Below the pieces are notes generated by a model. That model was not told the DNA's origin and made no database searches. It saw nothing but the letters and a program-made list of their open reading frames with translations. A DNA stretch of 64,000 bases, taken from Tilletia caries. Taxonomy: Eukaryota > Basidiomycota > Exobasidiomycetes > Tilletiales > Tilletiaceae. Location of the stretch: NCBI GenBank assembly GCA_032718865.1, contig JALUTQ010000039.1:124001-188000 (forward strand), written 5' to 3'. Position numbers and translations under genes: made by a program. This document shows positions 1 to 10,947 of this stretch, piece by piece; positions within the stretch are counted from its first letter, which is position 1; each line of letters begins with the position of its first letter.

Positions 1-1349
1 CTGCGTCGTCGTCCTCAGCGCCGCCGTCGTCTTCCAAGCCTGCCGCTGCGCCCAAGGAGGAGGAGGAGGAGGAGCCGATGGACACTGCTGAGGACGATGA
101 GAAGAAGGCGAAGGCGGAGGCGGACGCGGAGAAGCAGAAGGGTAACGCGCTCTACCTGAAGAGACAATTCGACCCTGCGATCGAGCACTACAAGAAGGCC
201 TGGGAGCTCCACAAGGACATCACCTACCTGAACAACCTGGCCGCGTGCTACTTCGAGGCGGGCAACCTGGACCAGACCATCGAGACGTGTCAGAAAGCGA
301 TCGAGGAAGGCCGCAAGTTGCGGGCCGACTACAAGCTCGTTGCCAAGGCGTTCGGCCGACTGGGCTCTGCGCACCAGAAGAAGGGCGACCTCGAGTCTGC
401 GATCACGAACTACAACAAGTCCCTAACCGAGCACCGCACCCCCGAGATCCTGAACAAGCTGCGCGAAGCGGAGAAGAACCTGAAAGAATCCCAGCGGGCG
501 GCCTACATTGATCCTGCGAAGGCGGAGGAGGAACGGAGTCGGGGGAACGAGCTGTACAAGGCTGCTGACTTTGCGGGCTCGGTCAAAGCGTATTCGGAGG
601 CGATTAAGCGGAATCCGGATGACCCGCGTGGGTACACGAATCGGGCGAGTGCGTATACGAAGTTGGCGGCGCTGCCGGAGGCGTTGAAGGATGCGGAGGC
701 GGCGATTAAGGTGGATCCTAAGGTGAGGTCTCATCTCCTGTTTCATAGCTTGAGGAAGTTGTGCATCTTTTTTGGCAGGGCTGACTGAATTCTCGTTCCT
801 TCCCAACTTGCGGCCAATTCAGTTCGTGAAAGCGTACATCCGCCAATCGAACGTCCTCTTCAGCATGAAAGAGTACACAAAAGCCCTCGCCGCCATCCAA
901 AAGGCCACAGACGTGAACGAGGCAGCCCAAGCTTCCAACGACCCAGCTGCCGCGGCGAACGCGCGCGAGATCACGAGCACGCAAGACAAGATTATGGAGG
1001 CGCTCTATCAGCAGCGGAGCGGGGAGAGCAATGAGGAGACGCTTGCGAGGGCGATGCGGGATCCTGAGATTGCGCAGATTATGAATAACCCGGTGATGCA
1101 GAATATTTTGCAGCAGGCGCAGACGAACGTGAGTCCTTCTTTTTTCCCTTCCCTTCCCTTCCCTTTCCTCCTTCCCTTCCTCCCTCGATTGGGATCTTTC
1201 GCGAATGGGGGGGTTTGGTGTGAGCTGACTTTTTGTGATTGTTCCCATAGCCGGCCGCGCTGCAAGATCATATGAAGAACCCTACGATCAAGGCGAATAT
1301 CCAGAAGCTGATCGCGGCGGGGGTGATCTCTGTCGGGAACCGGCGCTGA
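1..1349 (+). CDS. STI1: STI1/Hop Hsp90-Hsp70 co-chaperone, 5' end outside window
   Basis: Exons 1-722 (frame open from base 3), 823-1128 and 1251-1349; the introns are GTGAGG..CAG and GTGAGT..TAG and the stop is TGA. STI1 bridges Hsp70 and Hsp90 in the cytosol through TPR domains that bind their EEVD tails. The visible 374 residues start with an Ala/Pro/Glu-rich linker. The TPR2A block follows (EKQKGNALYLKRQFDPAIEH onward), then TPR2B (EERSRGNELYKAADFAGSVK onward, interrupted by intron 1). The protein ends in a C-terminal DP-type domain (RDPEIAQIMNNPVMQNILQQ, then NPTIKANIQKLIAAGVI). The family is usually about 580 residues, so TPR1 and DP1 lie upstream of the window. The frame is intact and identification is firm. 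Confidence 0.95.
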
Positions 1350-1695
1350 AGGAGTCCAACGACGCGTCCAGACGATAATTCCGAGCGCGCCCTCGCGGTT
1401 TTCGGCCACCCGTTTCGATTTTTCACCTCCCCCCCCCCCCCCCCATCTTCGCTTGTCTTCTTTCTGCCGTTCGCTCTCATCACATCTTTCGCTTTTGTCT
1501 GTGACTGCAATTGCATCCCCTTCTTACATACCTGTTGCCTGTGCCGTCGTCTTTGGCTCGTTTCGCGGTGGTCTGTGCTGTTTTATCTCGCGGGAGGAAA
1601 GTTGGACAAGGCAGAAGAAACGTTCAGCTTCACGACGTCGATCATATTCCCCAAGGTCATACAGACAAAGTACATACATCCAAGCGCCCGCCAAA
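1350..1695. other. STI1-RRP45 intergenic spacer
   Basis: This 346-bp gap holds the STI1 3' untranslated region and the RRP45 promoter. It contains a run of 14-15 C at about 1430-1444 followed by a pyrimidine-rich stretch. No gene is seen. Confidence 0.6.
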
Positions 1696-2889
1696 ATGCC
1701 ATCTGCAACACTGCTAGAGCCGTCGCTCACCGAGCGCACCTTCATCCTCCAAACGCTCTCCGTCTCCAACTTGCGCCTCGACGGCCGCTCGCCCGCAAAG
1801 ACACGTCCACTCAGCATCAAGTTCTCCCCAGACCCGGACCAAGTCGGCTGGGCCCACGTCAGTCTAGGCGCGACCCAAGCCATCGCGCAAGTCAGTGCGC
1901 AGCTCGGTCCACCGAGGGACGACCGTCCCAAGGAGGGCGTGCTCGTGATTCAATCGGAGATCAACCCCATTGCGGGGCAGGAGTATGAGGTGGGGCGACA
2001 GTCGGCAGCGGAGATTGTGTTTGAGCAGCGGTTGGATAAGGCTATAAGGAGGACGGAGTGTGTGGATAGGGAGGCGCTGTGTGTCATTGCGGGCAAGAAG
2101 GTGAGTCTGAACCGCTCTCCTCTCCTCTAGCTCAGTAAAAGGGGGGCTGATCCTCCGAGGTTGTTGTGTTGTTACCAGGTATGGACCGTGCGGGTGACAG
2201 TACACGTCCTAGCGGACACAGGCAGCATCCTCGACTGCGCCGTCCTAGCCTCCATCGCCGCGCTCCGCCACTTCCGAAGACCAGACGTAGCCGTCCTAGA
2301 CGCAGACACAGTGCACATCTTCCCCCTCTCCGAACGCGTCGGTCTTCCCTTAGCCATGCAGCACTCGCCCGCCTCGGTCAGTCTGGCGTTTTTCGACTTG
2401 GGCACGGCAGAGGCGAAGGCTGCTGTGGATGCTATGAGGGGGATCACGGTTGCTTCGGCGGCGGCGTCTGCTGTTGCGAAGCGGGAGGGTAGGGGGAGAG
2501 GGGATGGGGATGGGGAGGATGAGGAAGGGGAGGGGGACGACTATGAGGGTGAGGGTGACGATAGTGGAGTTCGGGAAGATACCTTCGCAACGGGCGGTCC
2601 GACGACGACAACGGCCTCCTACCCGACCGAAGGCTTACAACAATCCCGCATCGTCTGTCTAGCAGACCCCAGCACGATCGAAGAACAACTGTGCTCGTCC
2701 TCGCTGGTCTTCGTCCTCAACGCACAACGGGAGATCTGCGTCCTCGACAAAGCGGGCGGGGAACCGCTGCCGGCGGACGTCATCTTGGCTTCCTTACGGC
2801 AGGCTGTTGGGTTGGTTACCGAGTGGAGTCGGGCGGTGGATGAGGCGTTGAGGAGGGATGCGGAGACGAGGGTGCAGGGCGTTTATTGA
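1696..2889 (+). CDS. RRP45: Exosome complex RNase PH-like subunit RRP45 (EXOSC9)
   Basis: Exons 1696-2100 and 2179-2889 (371 aa), with a GTGAGT..CAG intron. The ATG lies in a CCAAAATGCC context. Earlier in-frame sequence exists but lacks family similarity, so this start is preferred. RRP45 is one of six RNase PH-fold subunits of the exosome ring, which degrades and processes RNA in nucleus and cytoplasm; eukaryotic copies are catalytically inactive. Diagnostic stretches are SLTERTFILQTLSVSNLRLD near the N-terminus, DREALCVIAGKK before the intron, and VRVTVHVLADTGSILDCAVL with ALRHFRRPDVAV after it. An acidic low-complexity insert (about residues 235-265) interrupts the second half. The closest alternative would be RRP42/43, but the REALCVIAGKKVW signature fits RRP45. 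Confidence 0.92.
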
Positions 2890-3240
2890 GCCTTTTGGGG
2901 GGGGGGGCGAATGATGAAAACGAAAACACACCTTGGTCATTGAGCTTCGTTTCGTCGGCTGGCGCTCGGCGCTCCCTTGCTTTTCCTTGTCGAGCCAGCG
3001 TCTTCCCAGCGCTGACGTTTGCTTTCTCTGTGGAACCAGCGTCTTCTCATCGTTGACGAGCTCATTTTCCGGCAGCACATCGGTTTGCACCCAACAGGCA
3101 TTCGTTGGTAAGGCTTCTCGGATTGACGCTATTTATTTCCCAGTCCTGTTCTTCTTTCCTCCCCCCTTCCCCCTCCCCCCTCCCTCCAATGGCCAATTAG
3201 CTCCAGTCCTAACGCAGCATCCACCGGCATCAACGAGCAA
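2890..3240. other. Intergenic, G and C/T tracts
   Basis: It starts with an 11-base G run directly after the RRP45 stop, then CT-rich sequence. Words around 2990-3080 (CCAGCGTCTTCCCAGCGCTGACG, split over several short matches) resemble the leader repeats at 4088 and 5337. No independent gene is seen. Confidence 0.4.
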
Positions 3241-3242
3241 AC

Positions 3243-3773
3243 TTCACACCCATTCTACATTTCCCGCCCCAAGCCTCAAGCTCTAGGCCCTTTCGGAACC
3301 AGACTCTGTCAACTCTTCGCCCTCTCAACCACAGCACGCCTTTCCTGAGAGGTATCTCAAGGCGACATGGATCGGGAGCCCCGCCCATCTTTGGCCCATC
3401 ACCTTTTTTTGCGGCAGCAGCAGCACTTGCTCTGGCGGTCACTATCTCTTTCGAAGAACTCGTCTCTTTCCCAGCCACAGCCATCAAAAGCGTCGTTCGA
3501 GTGGTCACCGAACATTCTGATGTGGATCAGACTGTGCAGCTCTTGATCTACGCGTCCTTCATCGTCGACATGATTTTCGGCAGTCTCCAACGGGCGCGAA
3601 CCAATCCGGTTCCCGATGGAGTTTTCAAGGTTCTTGTGATCTTCTGGACGTTCCACAGCATCCTCATCTTATTTTTTCGGAGACAGCCCCTCCAGCGCAC
3701 CAGACCGTCCTCGCAGCTTGAGCCTTCGGCCGACACTCAACTTCTCAGGTGCATCCTCATTCCTCGACCCTGA
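3243..3773 (+). pseudogene. Possible membrane-protein relic, first of three tandem relatives
   Basis: A frame stays open over this stretch and encodes hydrophobic segments (AAAAALALAVTISF, TVQLLIYASFIVDMIFG, VFKVLVIFWTFHSILILFF), but no in-frame ATG is visible nearby. Either an upstream exon is missed or the copy is dead. Its upstream sequence (CATCAACGAGCA at about 3229) is shared with the leader of the gene at 5635. That places it in the same tandem family as the genes at 4365 and 5635. Function is unknown. Confidence 0.35.
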
Positions 3774-4087
3774 AGAACACCTCTCCCATACTGCGACGAC
3801 CCGAGCCCTTGACCGAACAAGTGGCCTTTTCGACTAGCAAGCCCACCCCGTCCAAGCCGGCTTCGGCGAACTTCAACCCACCCCACCTCATCCCACTCCA
3901 CCCGCATCCGTACCCCAGACGCTTCTCCCTAGATCGACCTCCTTTCAGCTCCTTGCGTCGAGATTCAAGTTGCGCGGCAGAAAAGGCGTTGAGAAGGAAT
4001 GCAATGATACATTGCACGGTCTGTATCGACGGGGCATGGAACGCTCGATCAGGTTGACCTTCTTTGCCTTGAATGAGCTGGGTCTGT

Positions 4088-4250
4088 GTCGCCTGCGCTC
4101 TTCTCTTTTCATCTGCATCCAGCCTGACCATCGTCTCTGCCGCTGACGATCTCATTTCCCGGCTGCATCTTTCAGGCCAGGCTGCAGCTGCTCTCTTTTC
4201 TTCCATCGTTTTTTTCTTCCTGTCTGCTTTTCCTTCGCAGCGACCCTGAA
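4088..4250 (+). repeat. Leader repeat, copy 1 of tandem family
   Basis: About 150 bp beginning GTCGCCTGCGCTC and running through CATCTGCATCCAGCCTGACC, ATCTCATTTCCCGGC and TTCTTCCATCG. It aligns with 5337-5480 with small indels. Both copies precede a membrane-protein ORF by a few hundred bases, so they are duplicated 5' regions. Confidence 0.7.
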
Positions 4251-4364
4251 CTGCACCTCTCCCGTTGCACTCGCGAAGGCATCGTTCAGCGAGACCGACC
4301 AAGCGGATTTCACGACCCGTGCGCCTGTTATCAATTGTTTCTCAAACACACTTCTTCGAGCATC

Positions 4365-4916
4365 ATGGTTCCGCCCGCGGCCCGTTCACCTTCCGCACGA
4401 CAGGCTCCACCTCCTCACAGTGCTATCAAGCCTCTCAAGTCTTGCCATCTTCTTCTTCTGCTCTCCGGGTCAGCTTTCGCCTGGTACCTCATCATCATCT
4501 CAATTATACTCGAAGATAACGCCTTTCTGCTGGATGGCTTCGCTCTCAGCGCGTACCTCGTCCTTTTCGGAGCTGCTCAGTCCTCCCGTCATGTCCTGAT
4601 GGTCGTGGCCTCACCTCTGGCCGGGTTCATCATCTTCTGCATAGCTGAAGAAATCGTCCAAGCCATCCTCCAATCCATCCTCCAAGCCATCCTCCAAGCC
4701 ATCCTTCAAGCCATTCTACGAGCCATCCTACCAAACTACAAAAGGTTTATGGTTCTTCTCGGGGTCATAATCGTGGCAGGGCTTGCAACGATCGTCGCAG
4801 GATTAGCAAAACTCATTGGGTATTTAGGAACATGGATTCCTCATCTCGACCCGGGACGCGCCGATTTCGTACTCAGACGAACCTATCGAACCCATCGGAC
4901 CCATCGACCCCGCTGA
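4365..4916 (+). CDS. Hypothetical multi-pass membrane protein with QAIL repeats
   Basis: An ORF of 183 aa from an ATG at 4365; an in-frame ATG at 4335 adds ten residues. I do not recognise a family. Visible are a Pro/Ser-rich N-terminus, hydrophobic segments (CHLLLLLSGSAFAWYLIIIS, LSAYLVLFGAA, AGFIIFCIAEE, FMVLLGVIIVAGLATIVAGL) and an internal tandem repeat of QAIL/QSIL units at about residues 100-125, encoded by AAGCCATCCTCC-type 12-mers. Another frame from about 4832 to 5086 also encodes membrane-like segments (ALWLIFALIFMVVI), so an intron or frameshift near 4830-4910 could extend the protein. It is tandem with the relatives at 3243 and 5635. Confidence 0.5.
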   Translation: MVPPAARSPSARQAPPPHSAIKPLKSCHLLLLLSGSAFAWYLIIISIILEDNAFLLDGFALSAYLVLFGAAQSSRHVLMVVASPLAGFIIFCIAEEIVQAILQSILQAILQAILQAILRAILPNYKRFMVLLGVIIVAGLATIVAGLAKLIGYLGTWIPHLDPGRADFVLRRTYRTHRTHRPR

Positions 4917-5336
4917 GCCTTCAGGCTTCAGGCATTGAAAAGACCGCGGCCCTCTGGCTCATTTTCGCGTTGATCTTCATGGTTGTCATCCGATCCACTA
5001 AGCGTTCCGACAGCGAAAGTGCAGCGGTCCTCATGCTCCTCTTCACGTTCGTCTTCCCAGTCTTCATCGCACACGCTCCGTTCTAGTCCAGCAACTCGAC
5101 CAGCACCTAGCCTTCGTAAAAGCCGTAGGCTGCACTGCTCAGATCGAGCCCTTGAATCACAGCTGTGATCTCGTCTCGTCAGCGTCATTCTCCCATCCGA
5201 GCGCATATTGATTGGTCGCTTCTGCTTTCCTTGCAGCGACCACTTGCTCAAAATCATCGCACAACCACCGACACCAAACGCGACTGACATGCTGAGTCTT
5301 CACATCTGCCTTGGTCAAACTCTTGAGCTGAATTCA

Positions 5337-5480
5337 TGTCGCCTGCGCTCCACTTCATCTGCATCCAGCCTGACCATCATGACCATCTCATTTCCCGGCA
5401 GCATCTTCCAGCCGGGCTGCAGCATCTTCCCTTTTCTTCCATCGCTTTTTTCCTTCCCGTCTGCTTTTCCTCCTCACCGA
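5337..5480 (+). repeat. Leader repeat, copy 2 of tandem family
   Basis: The second copy of the sequence at 4088-4250 (GTCGCCTGCGCTC, CATCTGCATCCAGCCTGACC, TTTCCCGGCAGCATCTT). It lies about 150-300 bp upstream of the WW-domain gene. The divergence suggests an old tandem duplication. Confidence 0.7.
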
Positions 5481-5634
5481 CCACTCGCGTCAGAATCCTT
5501 TCCTCCTCCTCCTCCTCCTCGCCGAAGGCACCATCGACCGACATCAACGAGCAGCACCTTACAAGAAATCCAGACATCTCCTCACTCCTTCGCTGTCGCA
5601 CTTGGATCCTTAGAGCTCCTTTCTCTCGACCGCC

Positions 5635-6672
5635 ATGGCTCGCGCAGGCCGGACACCTGAACGCTCCCAAGCTCCCATCCGAGCTCCTGAAGACCGCCCG
5701 GACGTTCTTCAGCTGCTCTCGTTCTCAGCTTTGGTCCTGTACCTGCTCTTCCTCGGCATCCAAGCCGCCTTCGTTCTTCTTCCGATCGCGGTCGAAGCAA
5801 TCATCGCAGTCTTCGCCTTCTTCGCACTGGGAGCCATCATCGAAGCCGTCGTACCCGTCCAATTCCGACCACGTCTGCGTGAAGGCTTCGTCACAGAGAT
5901 GCAGGACTTGTGGAACGCGCCTTCGGGATCTGGAGAGACCCTTCGATCACTTGCGAGTTACGTTGCGTTCGGAGGTCCCCCCCTGGTTGTTCAGAACTGG
6001 CCGAAGCGGATTCCTATAGACGATCTCGTCATGCACGGCAAGACTGTCATCGAGCTCAACACAGACACCTCAACTCCTGTCCAGAACTCGTCCTCAGCGG
6101 GTGCCACCCACGGTCTCCTCGCTGCGGCCAGTGCATCTTCCGCATCGCTGGCCTCCGCAACTCCCAGCTCAGGACCCAGCGCTTCTGTACCATCACCAGG
6201 ACAACCGCAGGGTACCAGCCCCGCCGCCGCTGCTCATCCAGCTGCTGCCAACCTGCAGCGAGGTCAATCAGCATCCAGCTCTGCAATTCCCACCCCGGAG
6301 CCGAGCACCAGCTCGTCAACGGCACCGTCATCAACTGCTGCTGCAGCAGGCCCAGCTGGGCTACAAGTCCAGCAATCGGCACCACCTGGTCCCTCCGTTC
6401 AGTCTGCCAACGCCAGCAGCTTCCGGTTCTCAGGCGCCAGTGCGGCTGGACTTTCCTGGGGCGTCTCCAATGCAAACCAGACAACCCAATGTGTTGGAAG
6501 GAATTGTTTTTCAACCAAATGTGATGCCCACAACTCGGACGAAAACGGTCCCCTTCCACCTGGTTGGTCGTGGCAGCTCAGTCACAACGGCCGCAAGTAC
6601 TTCATCAATCACAACGAAATTTTTGACATCCCAACTTGGGTCCGTCCTTCGAACGAGGCCACTGCTAAATAA
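5635..6672 (+). CDS. Membrane protein with C-terminal WW domain
   Basis: A single-exon ORF of 345 aa; the ATG context is CCGCCATGG. Residues about 23-66 form one or two membrane segments (LLSFSALVLYLLFLGIQAAF, VEAIIAVFAFFALGAIIEAV). A long Ser/Ala/Pro-rich linker (about 140-290) follows. The C-terminus is a WW domain (about 306-338): LPPGWSWQLSHNGRKYFINH, then the second Trp and Pro in PTWVRP. WW domains bind proline-rich or phospho-Ser/Thr-Pro ligands, so the domain probably recruits partners to a membrane. No known orthologue comes to mind. It is the most complete of three tandem relatives (3243, 4365). Confidence 0.65.
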   Translation: MARAGRTPERSQAPIRAPEDRPDVLQLLSFSALVLYLLFLGIQAAFVLLPIAVEAIIAVFAFFALGAIIEAVVPVQFRPRLREGFVTEMQDLWNAPSGSGETLRSLASYVAFGGPPLVVQNWPKRIPIDDLVMHGKTVIELNTDTSTPVQNSSSAGATHGLLAAASASSASLASATPSSGPSASVPSPGQPQGTSPAAAAHPAAANLQRGQSASSSAIPTPEPSTSSSTAPSSTAAAAGPAGLQVQQSAPPGPSVQSANASSFRFSGASAAGLSWGVSNANQTTQCVGRNCFSTKCDAHNSDENGPLPPGWSWQLSHNGRKYFINHNEIFDIPTWVRPSNEATAK

Positions 6673-6876
6673 TGCTGCCCTGGCCAGCACAGCAGCTGCA
6701 GACCGGGCACGACAGAAATAACCGGGCCCCTGGCCGATGAAATGGCTGGGGTGGACGAGGCGGCCGACAAGGGCACCACCAGCAGCCGGTGCGGCCGGTA
6801 ACACCGCGGCACCAGTGTGTCACTCCTGTCCAGCGCTTCCCACGCTCTCAGTGGATTTTTAGCGACGTGAAATACT

Positions 6877-6946
6877 CTTCCTTCCTTCCTTCCTTCCTTC
6901 CTTCCTTCCTTCCTTCCTTCCTTCCCTCCTTCCTTCCTTCCTTCCC
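6877..6946 (+). repeat. (CTTC)n microsatellite
   Basis: About 17 near-perfect CTTC units with one CCCT interruption. It lies in the 3' region between the WW-domain gene and the convergent ALG9 gene. Confidence 0.9.
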
Positions 6947-7081
6947 CTTCACCTGTACCTGCGAACCTGAAGCCTGAATCCATAAAAGAGCATGTTAGAA
7001 GCATTCATTCCTTTTGATGTGTGCGTGTGTATTGTTCTCTTGAGAAAGACGAAATCAACTTCCCCCTAAGCATGCATCTCC

Positions 7082-9830
7082 TCATCCCCTCCGATTAGCC
7101 CAGCTCTCCTCCCGCTTCGTCCTCAGCAGACAATAATCCCCATACCGCCTCCCACTCTCCCACGCCCCCGCCCCTCCCAGCACAGGTCGAAGAAGCACAC
7201 CAACGACCGCCCGCACAGGCCCGGGGATGTACACCGTCCGATCGAGCACCGCGAGGACCTTATGCACCACTCCAGCAGCGGCCTTGGGTGTGTCTGAGGG
7301 GGTCGAGTCGAGGAAAGGGATGCAGTGCACTCGGCTCCAGCGCTCGGAGTCGATTGCGTGTCGAGGTTCGAGGGAGGATCGGCGCGGGTCTGTCGAGGAT
7401 GCGAAACGGTGCGGGTGGTCGAGGTCGACGAGGTAGTCGCATGTGTTGATGTCGACCTGTGCAGGGCAGGGGAGGGGAGCGGGTGGGTCAGTACTCATCT
7501 TGTGGCCTATTCACAGAATGAAGGAACGGGAAAGGAAGGAAGAGGAAAGGAAGACGTACATATCGATCAGGCTCCTCCCGGTTCATATCATTAAACCCAT
7601 CCTGCACCGTCCTAGTCACATTCTTCCAGCCCCAACTCCAACCCAACGTCTTCTCCAACCCGTTCACAACTCGACTCTCCCACCCGGGCCCGTCCAGCAA
7701 GGTCTCCTCCTCCTTGTTCGAAAAGGCGAAATGCTTGGGAAGGATGCCCTCAAACTCGCTCTTGACAAAATCGACGCCGACGCCGGGAGGGACGAAGAAG
7801 TGGCCGGGGAAACGGTACCACTCCTTCCCATAACACACCCTCAACGGCTCCGGTTGTCCAACCCCCCCAAATTCGGTGAGTAGGATCGACATGTTCACCA
7901 ACCCAGCCAACGAAGGCAAGGCCACAGGCTCGCTCGTCACCCTGAACCAATCGAACAACATCCCCTGCACACCAGCACCACCAAGACCAGCACGAGCAGA
8001 AGCGGCCCTCTCCACCTGTTCGTCCCCCCCGAAGGCCTCCAGGCCCGCTGCCAACCTGGCCTTGGGCACAGCAGCGCTGATGCTAGCGGGGAAGGCCCGC
8101 GAGAGGAGTTGCGGGATTTCGCGGCTGTGGATGTGTTCGAGGATGGCGGTGGGCGCGTAGAAGGAGGATTGGAGGTGGGTTGTCCGCAGCAGGGAGAGGA
8201 CGGAGGTTGTTAGGAGGAGGAGAGTTGTGAGCGTTGAGGGGAGGCGGGATGGGGTTTGCGTGTTCTGCATGGGGTGAAGACTCAGAGCAAGCTGTGAGAG
8301 GGATTGGAACGTTTTTCCGGCAAGTAAGCATTCTAAGAAACGTACCCTGGATGTAGATGAACCTGCGAGGAGCTTCTCCAGCAAGGCTCGCACGAGATAC
8401 ACAGCCACAGCCGCATTGAAGCAGACAAGCGGGTACGCCGGGAACATAAACCTCTCCTCCTTATGGCTCTGCAGCGTCAGCAACCCAAGCCAGAGGTAGA
8501 ACGGCGCCAACCGAATCAGAAGCAAGCCCAACCGCGAGCTCGAGACCAACGCGTCCTTCTTCCCCTTGTTGTTGTTACTGAGCGGGAAGGAGCGCGACGG
8601 TGGACCGAGTTGTTTCGGTTCGACCAGGGCCGTCAGGATCGCGAGTGGCGCGGAGAGAAGCGCGAGTGGCAGCGCAATATTGAACGCCAATCCCAAATTG
8701 GCAAAATAGAAACTCGCAGGTTCGGTCCCGTACAACTCCGGCCCGGCCCCTCGCTTCGCAGAGAGGACGTTGTACAAGACGATCCGAAGGGGCACGACCA
8801 CCACTCGTCCATACGCCAGACTGTCGATGATGGTCGTCACCCCGCCAATAAAGAGTCCGGAAAGGAGCGCACCGTGTACGAATCGCCACAGGCGGGCGGT
8901 GAGGAAGCGGACCCGTTTATGGACAGGTACGCTGTTTCCTGATGGTAGGAAGACTTCCTCTAGGACGAAGGGGAGGGAGAGGACGATGGCGAAGGGCCAG
9001 CCGAGGAGCGCGCCGAGCGCGAAGGTTGCCGTTGCGAGGAAGGTTCGGAGGAAGGGCGTGTGTGCGAGTTGGAGGTTGGAGGGTGCGGGTATTGGGTTCG
9101 GGGAGGGCAGGCGGGACGGGTAGAAGGCGTACGCGCAAGCCAGGGTCGTGGTGTACATCGTAAACGTCGAGGGGAGCAGAGCGGTGGCGGCCGAGCTCAT
9201 GCCTGCGCTTGTGAGCAGGAGGAAGAACAGGTACTTGGACACTCGCGGGTGGATCGACTCGCCGACGGAGACGATGAACTTGGCCTCGATCAGGCTGGAG
9301 ATGACCGCGAGCATGTTACGCAGGATGAAGAAGGTGTCGATCTGCGAAGGGAGAAATTCATGAATCCCTTCACCATTCTTTGAGAGGGCTAACAATGGTA
9401 TGTACATTGAACAAGGCAGATGACTCACCTTGTTGACGGGGACGATGCTCCTTGCGACCTTTGCGAAGCCCAAGTACGGAAGTAAATACGCATAACTCCG
9501 AATAGCGAACTGCGGTGCGTATTCCCACGTCTGAAACGGCATCAACTCCGTCCCTTCCCCCCCCGGGAAGACAAGCAAATGCAACGCCTCCCAATAATTA
9601 AAGACCTCATCGCAATCCGAAATGATCGAGAATCGCGAGGCGAGGAGACGGAGGACGAGCAGGAGACGGAATGCGAGGCCGAAGGTGGGCGTCCAGGTTG
9701 ATGTGAATGATGATGATGATGATGGGGTGGTGTCTTGGAGGAGGTGGTTCGTTTCGCGTTGGGTTGGGGTGGAGGAGGAGGAGCGGCCGCCGGCTTGGCG
9801 GTACCGGCTGGGCGCGGGGATGTGAGCCAT
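7082..9830 (-). CDS. ALG9: ALG9 alpha-1,2-mannosyltransferase (ER)
   Basis: Minus-strand exons 9830-9429, 9341-8346, 8264-7560 and 7456-7082 (825 aa). Introns are GTGAGT..GCAG, GTACGT..GCAG (81 bp, in-frame, inferred) and GTACGT..ACAG. ALG9 is a GT22 multi-spanning ER enzyme that adds the seventh and ninth mannoses from dolichol-P-mannose to the lumenal N-glycan precursor. Family signatures are SDCDEVFNYWEALHLL and TWEYAPQFAIRSYAYLLPYL near the N-terminus, then SHKEERFMFPAYPLVCFNA mid-protein and NTCDYLVDLD near the C-terminus. Hydrophobic helices run throughout. The protein is somewhat longer than the yeast enzyme because of low-complexity N- and C-terminal segments. Identification is firm; intron 2 is the least certain detail. 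Confidence 0.93.
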
Positions 9831-9947
9831 GACTGGGGCCAGTGGCTCAAAGGGACGTTTTCATATGGGCGCGAGACTGTTCAGCTCGATGAGATGGGTG
9901 GCGAGTTTGGTAAAAGGACACGTCGGTGCGGAAGTTGGCCAGTAGGT

Positions 9948-9970
9948 CACGTGAGTCATCCTCCCACGTG
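9948..9970. promoter_or_regulatory. Two E-boxes (CACGTG) upstream of ALG9
   Basis: CACGTG occurs at 9948-9953 and 9965-9970, about 120-140 bp upstream of the ALG9 start. This palindrome is the core site of bHLH factors such as Cbf1; a role here is inference. Confidence 0.5.
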
Positions 9971-10189
9971 TGCGATCTTGGCGTCTCAAATTCGTGTGGC
10001 GCTTTTTCAACTGCGCACCTTTTTCAAAAGACACCACCTCAATTTTGAGCCTGCCGCTTTTTGCCTTCCTTCTTGCGTTTTTTCTCACACTCGCCGCTCG
10101 CCTGCCCGCCCCGCCCGACTTGGTCATCCACGTCACATCTTCGCCGCAGTCAACACCGACAACCTTCGACCACTCGACAAACAAGACAC

Positions 10190-10898
10190 GTAAGTACCAA
10201 TTTTCTCGGACAGGTTTGGCTGTCGCTGCTGCTGCTGCTGCTGCTCCTACGGTGCGGTCGTAGGGAGGAAAGGTTGGCGGCTACCACGGACTGGGTCTTG
10301 CGATCAGGATGCGGCCGGCCTCGGACTCGAAGGACCTCTACGATCACCGACAGCCGTGTGGACCTCTGCTCTCACCTTCCACCACGCGCCAGACAGGCCT
10401 TCGAGTGTTGATGCGGTACTCTCAGCGGAACGTTGCCATCCAGTATGCGGATCGATACCTTTACAGCCCAACAATCGGAATCTTCTTCCTCCTCCCAGCC
10501 AGCCCACACGACTTTGCGGAATCCCGCGGCTTTGCGCATAGCCGTCAACGGTACGCGTGGGATGGCGTGGTGCAACTCGCTCTACAGGTCGGAAAATCGA
10601 CTGCCGACGGACCCAAGTGGCAGAACTGGTGATGCGGACCGTGATTCCTCGGGGAGGGTCTTGCCGACAGCGAAGGGCACTGTGACTGGCTCATACGAGG
10701 GGGGGGGGCACCAGTCATTGCACGCGTAGTGGGCCCTGTGGATCACTGGAAGGGGCGATTGGAGATCGATCTTTTGGGCCGGATTGGGACCACAGCAACC
10801 AACAGCAGCGACAGCACAATCAGCCGGGGGCACAGTCCCGCGCCGCTTGCCGAACCCATGACACTGACTCGATAACCCTCACTTCCATTATGCTGCAG
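10190..10898 (+). other. Candidate long 5' UTR intron of eS28
   Basis: A consensus donor GTAAGT at 10190 follows a pyrimidine-rich leader, and a TGCAG acceptor ends at 10898, 49 bp before the eS28 ATG. The 709 bp between holds only unconvincing ORFs and two short G runs. Ribosomal-protein genes often carry 5' UTR introns, so this is plausible but needs transcript data. Confidence 0.3.
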
Positions 10899-10947
10899 TC
10901 CACCGTCAAGACACCTCCACCCCCGTCTTTCCAACACAAAGCACAAT

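Noticed and set aside
10309..10729. Small ORFs upstream of eS28
   Set aside because: No conservation cue, overlapping in several frames; more likely 5' UTR intron.
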